Shown in pieces: positions 10,086-19,496 of a stretch of DNA of 64,000 nucleotides. This DNA is from Rebecca billardiae RCC1528. Lineage: Eukaryota > Haptophyta. Both the position numbers and the translations under genes were made by a program. The notes below the pieces were generated by a model. The model did not search any database, was not told the origin of the DNA, and was given only the letters and a program-made list of their open reading frames with translations. Position 1 is the first letter of the stretch. Each line of letters starts with the position of its first letter. The DNA is taken from the NCBI GenBank assembly GCA_965240325.2, contig OZ251225.1:2108001-2172000 (forward strand). Reading direction: 5' to 3'.

Positions 10086-11052
10086 ATGACGGGGCGCGAC
10101 GACGAGGCCGCAGCCGTGGAGTACGCGTGCGGCGACGGCGGGCTCTTTCCGCGCGAGTGTGCGGAGGACTTTGCCGAGTTTGCGCCCAAGCTCGACGGCG
10201 TGCGCGCCTCTCGTGAGCGTGCCAGCGCAGCCGCAGCGACGGCCGCGCCGGGGCCGGGGCCGACGGCGCGTCCGGCCGCGCCGGCGCCGGCCGCGCCGGC
10301 GCGCGCGGGCACCGGCCCCGGTCCCGCCAGCGCGAGCATCGCTGAGCGAGTCGCCGCGCTCGGCCTTCCCGCGACGTACGCGCCGCGCTACCGCGTCAAC
10401 TTTGCGCTCGCACCCGAGCCGAAGCGGCCGGCGGCCGCGCGGTCTGAGTGAGGCGGCGGCCGCGGCCGCGCGCGAGACGGCGCTGCTGTACGAGGACTTT
10501 GCGCAGCGCGCGGGCCTGGAGTCGCTGCGCGCGCTGCGCGCCTCGCGCCTCGCCCTGCCCGTCTCCGCCGCCGAGCCCGCCATCCTCTCCGCGGTGCGCG
10601 ACCACCAAATAGTTATTGCGCAGGCGGAGACGTGCTCTGGGAAATCGACGCAGGTGCCGCAGATGCTGCTGCGGGCGGGGTACCGCCACGTGGTGGTGAC
10701 GCAGCCGCGCCGGCTCGCGGCGATCTCGCTCGCGCGGCGCGTCGGCGCCGAGGCCCTCCGCGAGCCGCGCGGCTCCGTCGGCCACGTCGTCCGCTTCGAC
10801 TCGACCGCCGGGCCGCGCGCCGCCCTGTGCTTCGTCACTGAGGGGATCCTCCTGCGCGAGGCGGTGGCGGACCCGGCGCTGCGGCGGCACGAGGTGGTGG
10901 TGCTCGACAAGGTGCACGAGCGGCACGTCGCGACCGACCTGCTCCTCGCGGTCTGCCGCCAGATGCTCGCCCACGCCGGCAGGTGCAGCCGTGCTGCGAC
11001 TGCAGTAGCCTACCGGGTACTGCTACCGCAGTACGATGCGGGTGGCCCCTGA
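10086..11052 (+). pseudogene. DEAH-box helicase 5' fragment, copy 1 (DHX34-like, frameshifted, mutated Walker A and DEAH)
   Basis: An Ala/Pro-rich leader starts MTGRDDEAAAVEY. A region matching the start of DHX34-type helicases (ALLYEDFAQR, then LPVSAAEPAILSAVRDH) follows. Next come motif I, motif Ia (TQPRRLAAISLARRV), motif Ib (FVTEGILLRE) and motif II. Lesions are visible. An extra C near 10370 (ggccttccc against ggcttccc in copies 2 and 3) puts the leader and helicase core in different frames. Walker A reads ETCSGKST instead of ETGSGKST. The DEVH box reads DKVH. Similarity stops about 20 residues after motif II; motifs III-VI, HA2 and OB domains are absent. It cannot be an active helicase as read. 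Confidence 0.7.
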
Positions 11053-11721
11053 CCGATGATAATCGTCAACACGGCGATGGTCAATGCCAGGCATCACGGC
11101 TCTGCTGCAGCCATCATCACGTACTGCTGCATCTCAGCAGATGATATGCGCGCGCATGACGATATATATGCACGATTCCGCGCAAAAGTCTATTATGAGC
11201 TGAGCGACTACTACTCATTCTGTCGGCTATCTATCATTTACAGTGGCGGCAGCTATTGACGAAGCCTACTGTATAAGTACTAGTCGTGTTCGTGTAGATG
11301 ACGTCTGTAGTATCGTAGCTACTCAAGCTATAGTCGTGAGTGATCGTGATAGATTCGTGACGACCGCGATAACTCTAGTATTAAGTAGTTTTCGATCGTG
11401 CTCGTACTATCAGCGTTAAACCGGGCCACTCGTCTACTATATATTCAGTATTCTCTAATAATATTATAACCATCACTCATCAGGCATCACTCGGTCTCGT
11501 TGCTGCCCGTAAATCAGTATATATATAGTGACGAATATCCCACGCTACTGTGTTTTGTGGCCGGGTAATCTTTGTGCAGTCGTGTTGGATGGCGTCAATC
11601 ATCACGCCTTAACCAAGTGTGCACATTAAAACATAGTAAACTGTACAGTATACTAGTCCATCAGTCTAGTCCTGGCATCTCAGGCGGCGCAGCCTTCCTG
11701 AATCATCCCCGTCATCCCGCC
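11053..11721. other. AT-richer intergenic stretch, no gene
   Basis: Base composition drops sharply relative to the neighbours (runs such as atatatatag). The first 150 bp are shared with the sequence after helicase copies 2 and 3, so they belong to the repeated unit. No open frame of note except 67 codons at 11056-11259, without domain features. Confidence 0.6.
11563..11645 (+). repeat. Dispersed repeat, copy related to 60385-60480 (opposite strand)
   Basis: The string from tttgtgcagt through ttggatggcgtcaat, cacgccttaaccaagtgtgc to aaaacatagta recurs in reverse complement at 60390-60470 with small gaps. Both copies contain the near-palindrome ggcgt...acgcc. Confidence 0.8.
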
Positions 11722-11915
11722 AGCCGCCCGGGCCGGCCTGGAAGTTCCGGAGGCCGAGTGCTACGCGAGCAGCGCGACCACCGCGTCGGGCCAGGGCTCG
11801 AGCAGGAAGTCCACGTCGAGATGCACCGTGTCGTACCCGTGCTTCTGCGCCATCGCGCACGCCTCCTGGATGGGCAGCTGCTTGCCGAGCGTGCCGACGT
11901 GCGGCTGGCAGGTCC
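11722..11915 (-). pseudogene. Conserved unrecognised coding segment, copy A
   Basis: The minus strand reads GKQLPIQEACAMAQKHGYD, then VHLDVDFLLEPWPDAVVAL. The same segment recurs at 15829-16020 and 18905-19095. Third-position changes with kept residues and a hydrophobic/charged pattern suggest past coding. Copy A is interrupted by a TAG at 11761-11763 caused by a small insertion. I do not recognise the family. It lies directly downstream of the EsV-1-7 stop on the same strand, so it could be the remnant of a following gene or of a 3' exon. Confidence 0.45.
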
Positions 11916-12175
11916 CAGTCAGAGTCGGTGCCACGGTGGGAAGGTCTTGAGCAGCGAGGTGGGCGAGCCCCTGCCGGCCGTGAGTGGAGGGGCGCCTGTC
12001 GACATGAGCGGAACAGGGGCGTGAAGTCGAGCGCGCTGAAGAACCACGGCCGGTGGCGTCGGCCGTGGCCGGTGCCGTCTCGGAATCGGCTGCCCGATGC
12101 CGGCGCTCGCTCTCAAACGAAAGCTGGCCGTGATGGCCGCCGGGAGAGCACCACGATGAGCCACGCTTCACGGCT

Positions 12176-13636
12176 TCATCGGCCTGCAGCGTCGCGAGCA
12201 GGGACCCTCCTGGCCATCACCACAGGTATGTCCTGTGGTTGCTGCCATCGTGCTGCCCCCACCGCCATCGATGATGATGGTCGTCCTGGCGCAGCGGTAG
12301 TGTTGATGGTTGCCGGTAGTCCCTGGTCGCAGTTGCCAGGGGCAGCCCGGATTGCGTCAGCTGCATTGCCACGCTGATGCCGCTCGTCCAGGGCAAGGGC
12401 ACCATCCTCGACCACCCCGTCGTCAACCGAGTGGATCGTGCCATCTGGCAAGCGCCAGCGGACGATGGTGACTGCGACCAGCGGCGGCAATGCGGGCAGC
12501 TGCGGCGCGGCGTCCGAAACAGCCGCAATGCTGCCGGCGTGTTTGCGCCGTCGCTTCGCGGCGCGCGTGCCCTGGTCGCCAGTGCCATGCTCCAGCCTGC
12601 GCTTGGGGACGGCGAGCCGACTGAACACCATGCCGGCAAGCTTGTGCGTAGCGCACCGGCTGGCGCGCGCGTCGCCGGGCAAGCCAAAGTAAGGCCGCGT
12701 GGTGCAGCCTGCGTGACCGCACGTGGGGTGCTTCGCGTCGACCATGCCGGCCAGCGTGTGCGCAGCGCACCGGCTGGCGCGCGCGTCACCCGGCATGCCG
12801 AAGTAAGGCCGCGTGGTGCAGCCCGCGTGACCACACTTGCGGCTGCTCACGTCGACCATGCCGGCCAGCTTGTGCGCAGCGCAGCGGCTGGCGCGCGCGT
12901 CGCCCGGCATGCCAAAGCAAGGCCGCGTGGTGCAGCCCGCGTGACCACACTTGCGGCTGCTCACGTCGACCATGCCGGCCAGCTTGTGCGCAGCGCAGCG
13001 GCTGGCGCGCGCGTCACCCGGCATGCCGAAGTAAGGCCGCGTGGTGCAGCCCGCGTGACCACACTTGGGGTGCTTCACGTCGACCATGCCCGCCAGCTTG
13101 TGCGTAGCGCACCGGCTGGCGCGCGCGTCGCCCGGCATGCCGAAGTAAGGCTGCTTGGTGCAGCCCGCGTGACCGCACGTGGGGTTCTTCACGTCGACCA
13201 TGCCGGCCAGCTTGTGCGTAGCGCACCGACTGGCGCGCGCGTCGCCCGGCATGCCGAACGAAGGCAGCTTGGTGCAGCCCGCGTGATCACACTTGGGGTG
13301 CTGCACGTCGACCATGCCGGCCAGCTTGTGCGCAGCGCACCGGCTGGCGCGCGCGTCGCCCGGCATGCCGAAGTTAGGCCGCGTGGTGCAGCCGACGTGA
13401 CCACACTTGGGGCTCCTCACGTCGACCATGCCGGCCAGCTTGTGCGTAGCGCACCGGCTGGCGCGCGCGTCGCCCGGCATGCCGAAGATAGGCCACGTGG
13501 TGCAGCCGGCGTGATCACACGTGGGGTGCTTCACGTCGACCATGCCGGCCAGCTTGTGCGCAGCGCACCGGCTGGCGTTGTGCGTCGCCGAGTCAAGGGT
13601 GTCCAGGGTCTGCAACTCGCACTGCGCAGCGCGGCA
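12176..13636 (-). CDS. EsV-1-7 repeat protein, copy 2 (8 full motifs plus 1 degenerate)
   Basis: Eight motifs of the C-x4-C-x16-C-x2-H-x12 type follow a degenerate first one (CRAAQC with a 17-residue spacer). The tail is the same as in copy 1 and contains KRRLEH and AKRRRK basic clusters. The frame remains open upstream to 14545 through the antisense of the helicase fragment; that extension looks accidental. I therefore end the call at the first Cys codon and leave the true start open. Motif variants differ from copy 1 in number and order (TTRP, TKQP, TKLP), showing unequal exchange between or within arrays. Confidence 0.65.
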   Translation of the reverse strand, partial: CRAAQCELQTLDTLDSATHNASRCAAHKLAGMVDVKHPTCDHAGCTTWPIFGMPGDARASRCATHKLAGMVDVRSPKCGHVGCTTRPNFGMPGDARASRCAAHKLAGMVDVQHPKCDHAGCTKLPSFGMPGDARASRCATHKLAGMVDVKNPTCGHAGCTKQPYFGMPGDARASRCATHKLAGMVDVKHPKCGHAGCTTRPYFGMPGDARASRCAAHKLAGMVDVSSRKCGHAGCTTRPCFGMPGDARASRCAAHKLAGMVDVSSRKCGHAGCTTRPYFGMPGDARASRCAAHTLAGMVDAKHPTCGHAGCTTRPYFGLPGDARASRCATHKLAGMVFSRLAVPKRRLEHGTGDQGTRAAKRRRKHAGSIAAVSDAAPQLPALPPLVAVTIVRWRLPDGTIHSVDDGVVEDGALALDERHQRGNAADAIRAAPGNCDQGLPATINTTAAPGRPSSSMAVGAARWQQPQDIPVVMARRVPARDAAGR

Positions 13637-13714
13637 AGCTCGGCAGCTTGCCAGCTCGCCGGCGGCCAGCCAGGATGGCTGCCGTCCTGCAACAATGACG
13701 GTGATGATGGAGCG

Positions 13715-14801
13715 ATGACGGGCCACGGGGCGCGACGACGAGGCTGCAGCCGTGGAGTACGCGTGCGGCGACGGCGGGCTCTTTCCGCGCGAGTGTGCGG
13801 AGGGCGTTGCTGAGTTTGCGCGCAAGCTCGAGGGCGTGCGCGCCGCTCGTGAGCGTGCCAGCGCAGCCGCAGCGACGGCCGCGCCGGGGCCGGGGCCGGC
13901 GGCGCGTCCGGCCGCGCCGGCGCCGGCCGCGCCGGCGCGCGCGGGCACCGGCCCCGGTCCCGCCAGCGCGAGCATCGCCGAGCGAGTCGCCGCGCTCGGC
14001 TTCCCGCGACGTACGCGCCGCGCTACCGCGTCAACTTTGCGCTCGCGCCCGAGCCGAAGCGGCCGGCGGTCGCGCGGTCTGAGCGAGGCGGCGGCTGCGG
14101 CCGCGCGCGAGACGGCGCTGCTGTACGAGGACTTTGCGCAGCGCGCGGGCCTGGAGTCGCTGCGCGCGCTGCGCGCCTCGCGCCTCGCCCTGCCCGTCTC
14201 CGCCGCCGAGCCCGCCATCCTCTCCGCGGTGCGCGACCACCGAATGGTTCTCGTGCAGGCGGAGACTGGCTCTGGGAAATCGACGCAGGTGCCGCAGATG
14301 CTGCTGCGGGCGGGGTACCGCCACGTGGTGGTGACGCAGCCGCGCCGGCTCGCGGCGATGTCGCTCGCGCGGCGCGTCGGCGCCGAGGCCCTCCGCGAGC
14401 CGCGCGGCTCCGTCGGCCACGCCGTCCGCTTCGACTCGACCGCCGGGCCGCGCGCCGCCCTGTGCTTCGTCACTGAGGGGATCCTCCTGCGCGAGGCGGT
14501 GGCGGACCCGGCGCTGCGGCGGCACGAGGTGGTGGTGCTCGACAAGGTGCACGAGCGGCACGTCGCGACTGACCTGCTCCTCGCCGTCTGCCGCCAGATG
14601 CTCGCCCACGCCGGCGGGTGCAGCCGTGCTGCGACTGCAGTAGCCTACTGCAGCACGATGCGAATGGCCCCTGACCGACGATCGTCAACACGACGATGGT
14701 TACCAGTGGGCATCACTGAGACTCTGCTGCTGCCATCATCACGTTCGTCTGCTGCGTCGAAGCAAATGATATGCGCGCGCATGATCGATGCAGCACTATA
14801 G
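13715..14801 (+). pseudogene. DEAH-box helicase 5' fragment, copy 2
   Basis: Same leader and helicase start as copy 1. A 7-bp insertion (ccacggg) just after the ATG at 13715 puts the start codon out of frame with the rest. From about 13752 the frame is continuous through the leader, ALLYEDFAQR, an intact Walker A (ETGSGKSTQVPQ), TQPRRLAAMSLARRV and FVTEGILLRE. It then reaches DKVHERH, where DEVH is expected. Similarity ends near 14635 and the frame runs on into unrelated sequence to 14801. The downstream 150 bp match those after copy 1. Confidence 0.7.
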
Positions 14802-15828
14802 CTACTACTATATACCGTTATATATGTGGCGTTATAGGGAACCTATAACTGGATGAGTGTCTATGAGCGACGCCAAGAATCCGGCTCGCACGGCATTCCT
14901 GCGTTGTCCTGTGCGCACCGCCGCGCGCAGGAGTCCTGGTGCGCTGCCAATCTGGCCCACAGCGGCGCACCTGCAGGACTCGGTTGGTTACCGCTCACAT
15001 CGGATCGATCAGGCTTCGCTCTCGGGGGCGCCATGGGGCTGCTCACGACGAAGGCGCCGAGCTGGGCAAGGGAATCGCCTGCATCGAGCACTGCCGGGTG
15101 CACTCTCCGCTGCAGGAGGTGCACCGCAGTCGCGCAGCCCCTCTGCTCGGTAAGGTCGCTGGCTGTCTGTGTGGCCCGGCTCCCCGCCTGATCGTTCGGC
15201 GGCGCGACGACATCATCTACTGTCTTCGCCGCGTCGCCCCTCATCATGCGCAATATGGTCTCCTGCTCTCGCCGCTGTCGCGTCAACCCGCACGCTTCAT
15301 CGTTTGCCCCGCCCGCCCACCCTCGGCCTCTGGCGGATATGGAAGCACTGCAGTGTCAGCGAGCCATCAGCCTTAATCGACCTTGCTCAGTGACTGACGA
15401 CTCGCGGGCGCCCTCTCGACCTCGGGCAGCAGCTCAACCGCCACGCCGCTGCCAGCGCCCGCTGTCGTTCGTTGCTCAGACTCGCGGGCGCCCTCTCGAC
15501 CTCGGGCAGCAGCTCAACCGCCACGCCGCTGCCAGCGCCCGCTGTCGTTCGTTGCTCAAATCCCAACATAGCTAACCTGATCGTTCCATGATTGATCATT
15601 GTGGTCTGTCTACTCCACGACGCCGCGCGCCGCGACCATCCAGCTCCAGAGTCCATTCGTACCCGACGCCTTGTCGACGACTGTCACATTCGTGCTCACT
15701 CAGGACTGATGACATATGTCCGAGTACCACGTCAACGGTCAAGTATGAAGTATCCCACCAGACCCACCACGCTACCAGTCCTGGCAGCTGTCAGCAGCTG
15801 TGGCAGCAGGCTGCAGCCTTCATCCCGC
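14802..15828. other. No recognisable gene between units 2 and 3
   Basis: A minus frame at 14861-15286 (141 codons) and a plus frame at 14939-15376 (145 codons) overlap each other. Neither has a recognisable domain. The stretch includes an 80-bp tandem duplication at 15399-15558. Confidence 0.5.
15399..15558. repeat. Two tandem copies of an 80-bp unit
   Basis: The block beginning gactcgcgggcgccctctcg is repeated at an 80-bp offset with no change until the last bases. Near-identity implies a very recent duplication. Eighty is not a multiple of three, which argues against a coding role. Confidence 0.95.
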
Positions 15829-16020
15829 CAGCCGCCCGGGCCGGCCTGGAAGTTCCGGAGGCCGTGCTGCGCGAGCAGCGCGACCACCGCGTCGGGCCAG
15901 GGCTCGAGCAGGAAGTCCACGTCGAGATGCACCGCGTCGTACCCGTGCTTCTGCGCCAGCGTGCACGCCTCCTGGATGGGCAGCTGCTTGCCAAGCGTGC
16001 CGACGTGCGGCTGGCAGGTC
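15829..16020 (-). pseudogene. Conserved unrecognised coding segment, copy B
   Basis: Homologue of 11722-11915 without the internal stop. The minus frame runs from upstream through PHVGTLGKQLPIQEACTLAQ, HLDVDFLLEPWPDAVVALL, AQHGLRNFQAGPGG and on to a stop at 15732. This is the best-preserved of three copies. No family recognised. Confidence 0.45.
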
Positions 16021-16279
16021 CCAGTCAGAGTCGGTGCCACGGTGGGAAGGTCTTGAGCAGCGAGGTGGGCGAGCCCCTGCCCGCAGTGAGTGGAGGGGCG
16101 CCGGTCGACATGAGCGGAACAGGGGCGTGAAGTCGAGCGCGCTGAAGAACCACTGCCGGTGGCGTCGGCCGTGGCCGGTGCCGTCTCGGAATCGGCGGCC
16201 CGATGCCGGCGCTCGCTCAAACGCAAGCTGGCAGTGATGGCCGCCGGGAGAGCACCACGATGAGCCACGCTTCACGGCT

Positions 16280-17740
16280 TCATCGGCCTGCAGTGTCGCG
16301 AGCAGGGACCCTCCTGGCCATCACCACAGGTATGTCCTGCGGTTGCTGCCGCCGTGCTGCCCCCGCCGCCATCGATGATGATGGTCGTCCTGGCTCAGCG
16401 GTAGTGTTGATGGTTGCCGGTAGTCCCTGGTCGCAGTTGCCAGGGGCAGCCCGGATTGCGTCAGCTGCATTGCCACGCTGATGCCGCTCGTCCAGGGCAA
16501 GGGCACCATCCTCGACCACCCCGTCGTCAACGGAGTGGATCGTGCCATCTGACGAGCGCCAGCGGACGATGCTGACTGCGACGAGCGGCGGCGGTGCGGG
16601 CAGCTGCGGCGCGGCGTCCGAAACAGCCGCAATGCAGCTGGTGTGTTTGTGCCTTCGCTTCGCTGCGCACGTGTCCTGGTCGCCGGTGCCATGCTCCAGC
16701 CTGCGCTTGGGGACGGCGAGCCGACTGAACACCATGCCGGCCAGCTTGTGCGTAGCGCATCGGCTGGCGCGCGCGCCACCCAGCATGCCGAAGTTAGGCT
16801 GCTCGGTGCAGCCTGCGTGATCACACTTGGGGTTCTTCACGTCGACCATGCCGGCCAGCTTGTGCGTAGCGCACCGACTGGCGCGCGCGTCACCCAGCAT
16901 GCCGAAGTGAGGCCGCGTGGTGCAGCCCGCGTGACCACACCTGGGGTGCTTCACGTCGACCATGCCGGCCAGCTTGTGCGTAGCGCACCGGCTGGCGCGC
17001 GCGTCACCCGGCATGCCAAAGTTAGGCTGCGTGGTGCAGCCCGCGTGATCACACTTGGGGTGCTTCACGTCGACCATGCCGGCCAGCTTGTGCGTAGCGC
17101 ACCGGCTGGCGCGCGCGTCACCCGGCATGCCAAAGTTAGGCTGCGTGGTGCAGCCCGCGTGATCACACTTGGGGTGCTTCACGTCGACCATGCCGGCCAG
17201 CTTGTGCGTAGCGCACCGACTGGCGCGCGCGTCACCCAGCATGCCGAAGTGAGGCCGCGTGGTGCAGCCCGCGTGACCGCACTTGGGGCTCCTCACGTCG
17301 ATCATGCCGGCCAGCTTGTGCGTAGCGCACCGACTGGCGCGCGCGTCGCCCGGCATGCCAAAGTGAGGGTGCTTGGTGCAGCCGGCGTGACCACACTTGG
17401 GGCTCTTCACATCGACCATGCCGGCCAGCTTGTGCGCAGCGCACCGGCTGGCGCGCGCGTCGCCCGGCATGCCGAACGAAGGCTCCTTGGTGCAGCCCGC
17501 GTGATCACACTTGGGGTGCTTCACGTCGACCATGCCGGCCAGCTTGTGCGCAGCGCACCGGCTGGCGCGCGCGTCGCCCGGCATGCCGAACGAAGGCCAC
17601 GTGGTGCAGCTAGCGTGACCACACTTGCAGCTGCTCTCGTCGCCCATGCCGGCCAGCTTGTGCGCAGCGCACCGGCTGGCGTTGTGCGTCGCCGAGCCAA
17701 GGGTGTCCAGGGTCCGCAACTCGCACTGCGCAGCGCGGCA
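16280..17740 (-). CDS. EsV-1-7 repeat protein, copy 3 (8 full motifs plus 1 degenerate)
   Basis: Eight 38-residue C-x4-C-x16-C-x2-H units are preceded by a degenerate CRAAQC unit with a 17-residue spacer. Two adjacent units (about 16990-17210) are nearly identical at DNA level, a recent one-unit duplication. The last unit has GGARAS instead of GDARAS, and the tail again carries basic clusters. The frame is open upstream into the antisense of helicase copy 3 with no convincing start codon. The next gene, helicase copy 3, starts at 17820 on the other strand. Confidence 0.65.
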   Translation of the reverse strand, partial: CRAAQCELRTLDTLGSATHNASRCAAHKLAGMGDESSCKCGHASCTTWPSFGMPGDARASRCAAHKLAGMVDVKHPKCDHAGCTKEPSFGMPGDARASRCAAHKLAGMVDVKSPKCGHAGCTKHPHFGMPGDARASRCATHKLAGMIDVRSPKCGHAGCTTRPHFGMLGDARASRCATHKLAGMVDVKHPKCDHAGCTTQPNFGMPGDARASRCATHKLAGMVDVKHPKCDHAGCTTQPNFGMPGDARASRCATHKLAGMVDVKHPRCGHAGCTTRPHFGMLGDARASRCATHKLAGMVDVKNPKCDHAGCTEQPNFGMLGGARASRCATHKLAGMVFSRLAVPKRRLEHGTGDQDTCAAKRRHKHTSCIAAVSDAAPQLPAPPPLVAVSIVRWRSSDGTIHSVDDGVVEDGALALDERHQRGNAADAIRAAPGNCDQGLPATINTTAEPGRPSSSMAAGAARRQQPQDIPVVMARRVPARDTAGR

Positions 17741-17819
17741 AAGCTCATCGAGCTTGCCAGCTTGGCCCGGCGGCCAGCCAGGATGGCTGCCGTCCCGCAA
17801 CAATGACGGTGATGGAGCG

Positions 17820-18578
17820 ATGACGGGGCGCGACGACGAGGCTGCAGCCGTGGAGTACGTGTGCGGCGACGGCGGGCTCTTTCCGCGCGAGTGTGCGGAG
17901 GACTTTGCCGAGTTTGCGCCCAAGCTCGAGGGCGTGCGCGCCGCTCGTGAGCGTGCCAGCGCAGCCGCAGCGACGGCCGCGCCGGGGCCGGGGCCGACGG
18001 CGCGTCCGGCCGCGCCGGCGCCGGCCGCGCCGGCGCGCGCGGGCACCGGCCCCGGTCCCGCCAGCGCGAGCATCGCCGAGCGAGTCGCCGCGCTCGGCTT
18101 CCCGCGACGTACGCGCCGCGCTACCGCGTCAACTTTGCGCTCGCACCCGAGCCGAAGCGGCCGGCGGCCGCGCGGTCTGAGCGAGGCGGCGGCCGCGGCC
18201 GCGCGCGAGACGGCGCTGCTGTACGACGACTTTGCGCAGCGCGCGGGCCTGGAGTCGCTGCGCGCGCTGCGCGCCTCGCGCCTCGCCCTGCCCGTCTCCG
18301 CCGCCGAGCCCGCCATCCTCTCCGCGGTGCTCGACCACCGAATGGTTCTCGTGCAGGCGGAGACTGGCTCTGGGAAATCGACGCAGGTGCCGCAGATGCT
18401 GCTGCGGGCGGGGTACCGCCACGTGGTGGTGACGCAGCCGCGCCGGCTCGCGGCGATGTCGCTCGCGCGGCGCGTCGGCGCCGAGGCCCTCCGCGAGCCG
18501 CGCGGCTCCGTCGGCCACGCCGTCCGCTTCGACTCGACCGCCAGGCCGCGCGCCGCCCTGTGGCCCTGTCCGCCCTGA
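17820..18578 (+). pseudogene. DEAH-box helicase 5' fragment, copy 3 (252 codons, cut before motif Ib)
   Basis: This copy keeps an unbroken frame from its ATG (MTGRDDEAAAVEYVCGDGG) through the Ala/Pro leader, ALLYDDFAQR, an intact Walker A (ETGSGKSTQVPQ) and TQPRRLAAMSLARRV. It ends at RPRAALWPCPP where copies 1 and 2 continue into FVTEGILLRE, because of a deletion that joins the coding part to the shared 3' flank. It could still be expressed as a truncated ATP-binding protein, but it lacks motifs Ib-VI. Confidence 0.65.
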
Positions 18579-18904
18579 GCAGCAACGATCGTCAACACGA
18601 TGGTCAACGGGCATCACGGCTCTGCTGCCATCATCACGTACTGCTACTGCATCTAAGCAGACGATGATATGCGCGCGCATGCTGATGCTGCACGCGCACG
18701 CGCAAAAGTCATGCTACGCCGACACCATTAGCTTTTACGAGTCGTGCATGTTGCCATGTACCTGGTAGCCTGACCGACGACCGGACTATGGATTCGTGCT
18801 CAGCAGGTCGTAGTTAGTGATACCCGATATCATTCCCGCACGGCCAGTAGTCTGCTACTGCTGGCACAACTAGTCCCAGTGGCAGGCCGCAGCCCCGTCC
18901 CGCC

Positions 18905-19095
18905 ACGGCCGCCCGGGCCGGCCTGGAAGCTCCGGAGGCCGTGCTGCGCGAGCAGCCCGACCTCCGCGTCGGGCCAGGGCTCGAGCAGGATCAGCAGTAA
19001 GTCCACGTCGAGATGCACCGCGTCGTACCCGTGCCTCTGCGCCATCGCGCACGCCTCCGGGAAGGGCAGCTGCTTGCCGAGCGTGCCCGGACGTG
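18905..19095 (-). pseudogene. Conserved unrecognised coding segment, copy C (partial fourth unit)
   Basis: Matches 11722-11915 and 15829-16020 but carries an insertion (atcagcagta near 18990) and has no EsV-1-7 array beside it. It marks the right-hand end of the tandem unit. Confidence 0.5.
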
Positions 19096-19123
19096 CACGG
19101 GCGCACGGCGCGAGCTCCTCAGG

Positions 19124-19382
19124 GGGCGCGCGCGGCTGGGCACGTGCTTGAGAGTACGCGTCGCTCTTCTACGCCGCGCAACTTGCTCGCCACCGCTTTC
19201 GCCGCGCCTTCGGCCAGCGCGCACATGTGCGCCGCCTCCAGAGCCAGCCTTGGGCCCGCGACAGCTGCCCGCGCATGTGTGGTGCGCGGTCTGGTGGGCG
19301 CAAGTCGGTCGGGGCCCTCGGGCGAGGTTTGAATGCTCAAGCCGCGCGTCATGCCACCTCGCGTCGCCGCGTACGGGTTGTC
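19124..19382 (+). repeat. Left arm of about 260-bp imperfect inverted repeat
   Basis: Pairs with 19497-19765. Landmarks shared in reverse complement are ccgcgcaacttgctcgcc, cagcgcgcacatgtgcgccg, gcgcatgtgt and atgctcaagccgcgcgtcat. The loop between the arms is about 115 bp. Confidence 0.85.
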
Positions 19383-19496
19383 ATGGGTCGACACGAAGCA
19401 CCCAGTGCGACCACCTTCCACGCGCATGTGCGCTCACTGCCGCGTGTTCAAGCTTATTTCTCCTTGCCACGCGTTCCTCTCCTTCGACAGCTGCAC

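Noticed and set aside
12176-14545. A single 789-codon minus-strand protein combining EsV-1-7 repeats and an Arg/Ser-rich N-terminus
   Set aside because: The N-terminal part is the antisense of a recognisable helicase. The open frame there is a GC-composition effect.
1-17740. Shared origin of the 114-bp Ser-Pro repeat and the 114-bp EsV-1-7 repeat
   Set aside because: Both have 38-codon periods, but the sequences and encoded residues are unrelated. Taken as coincidence.
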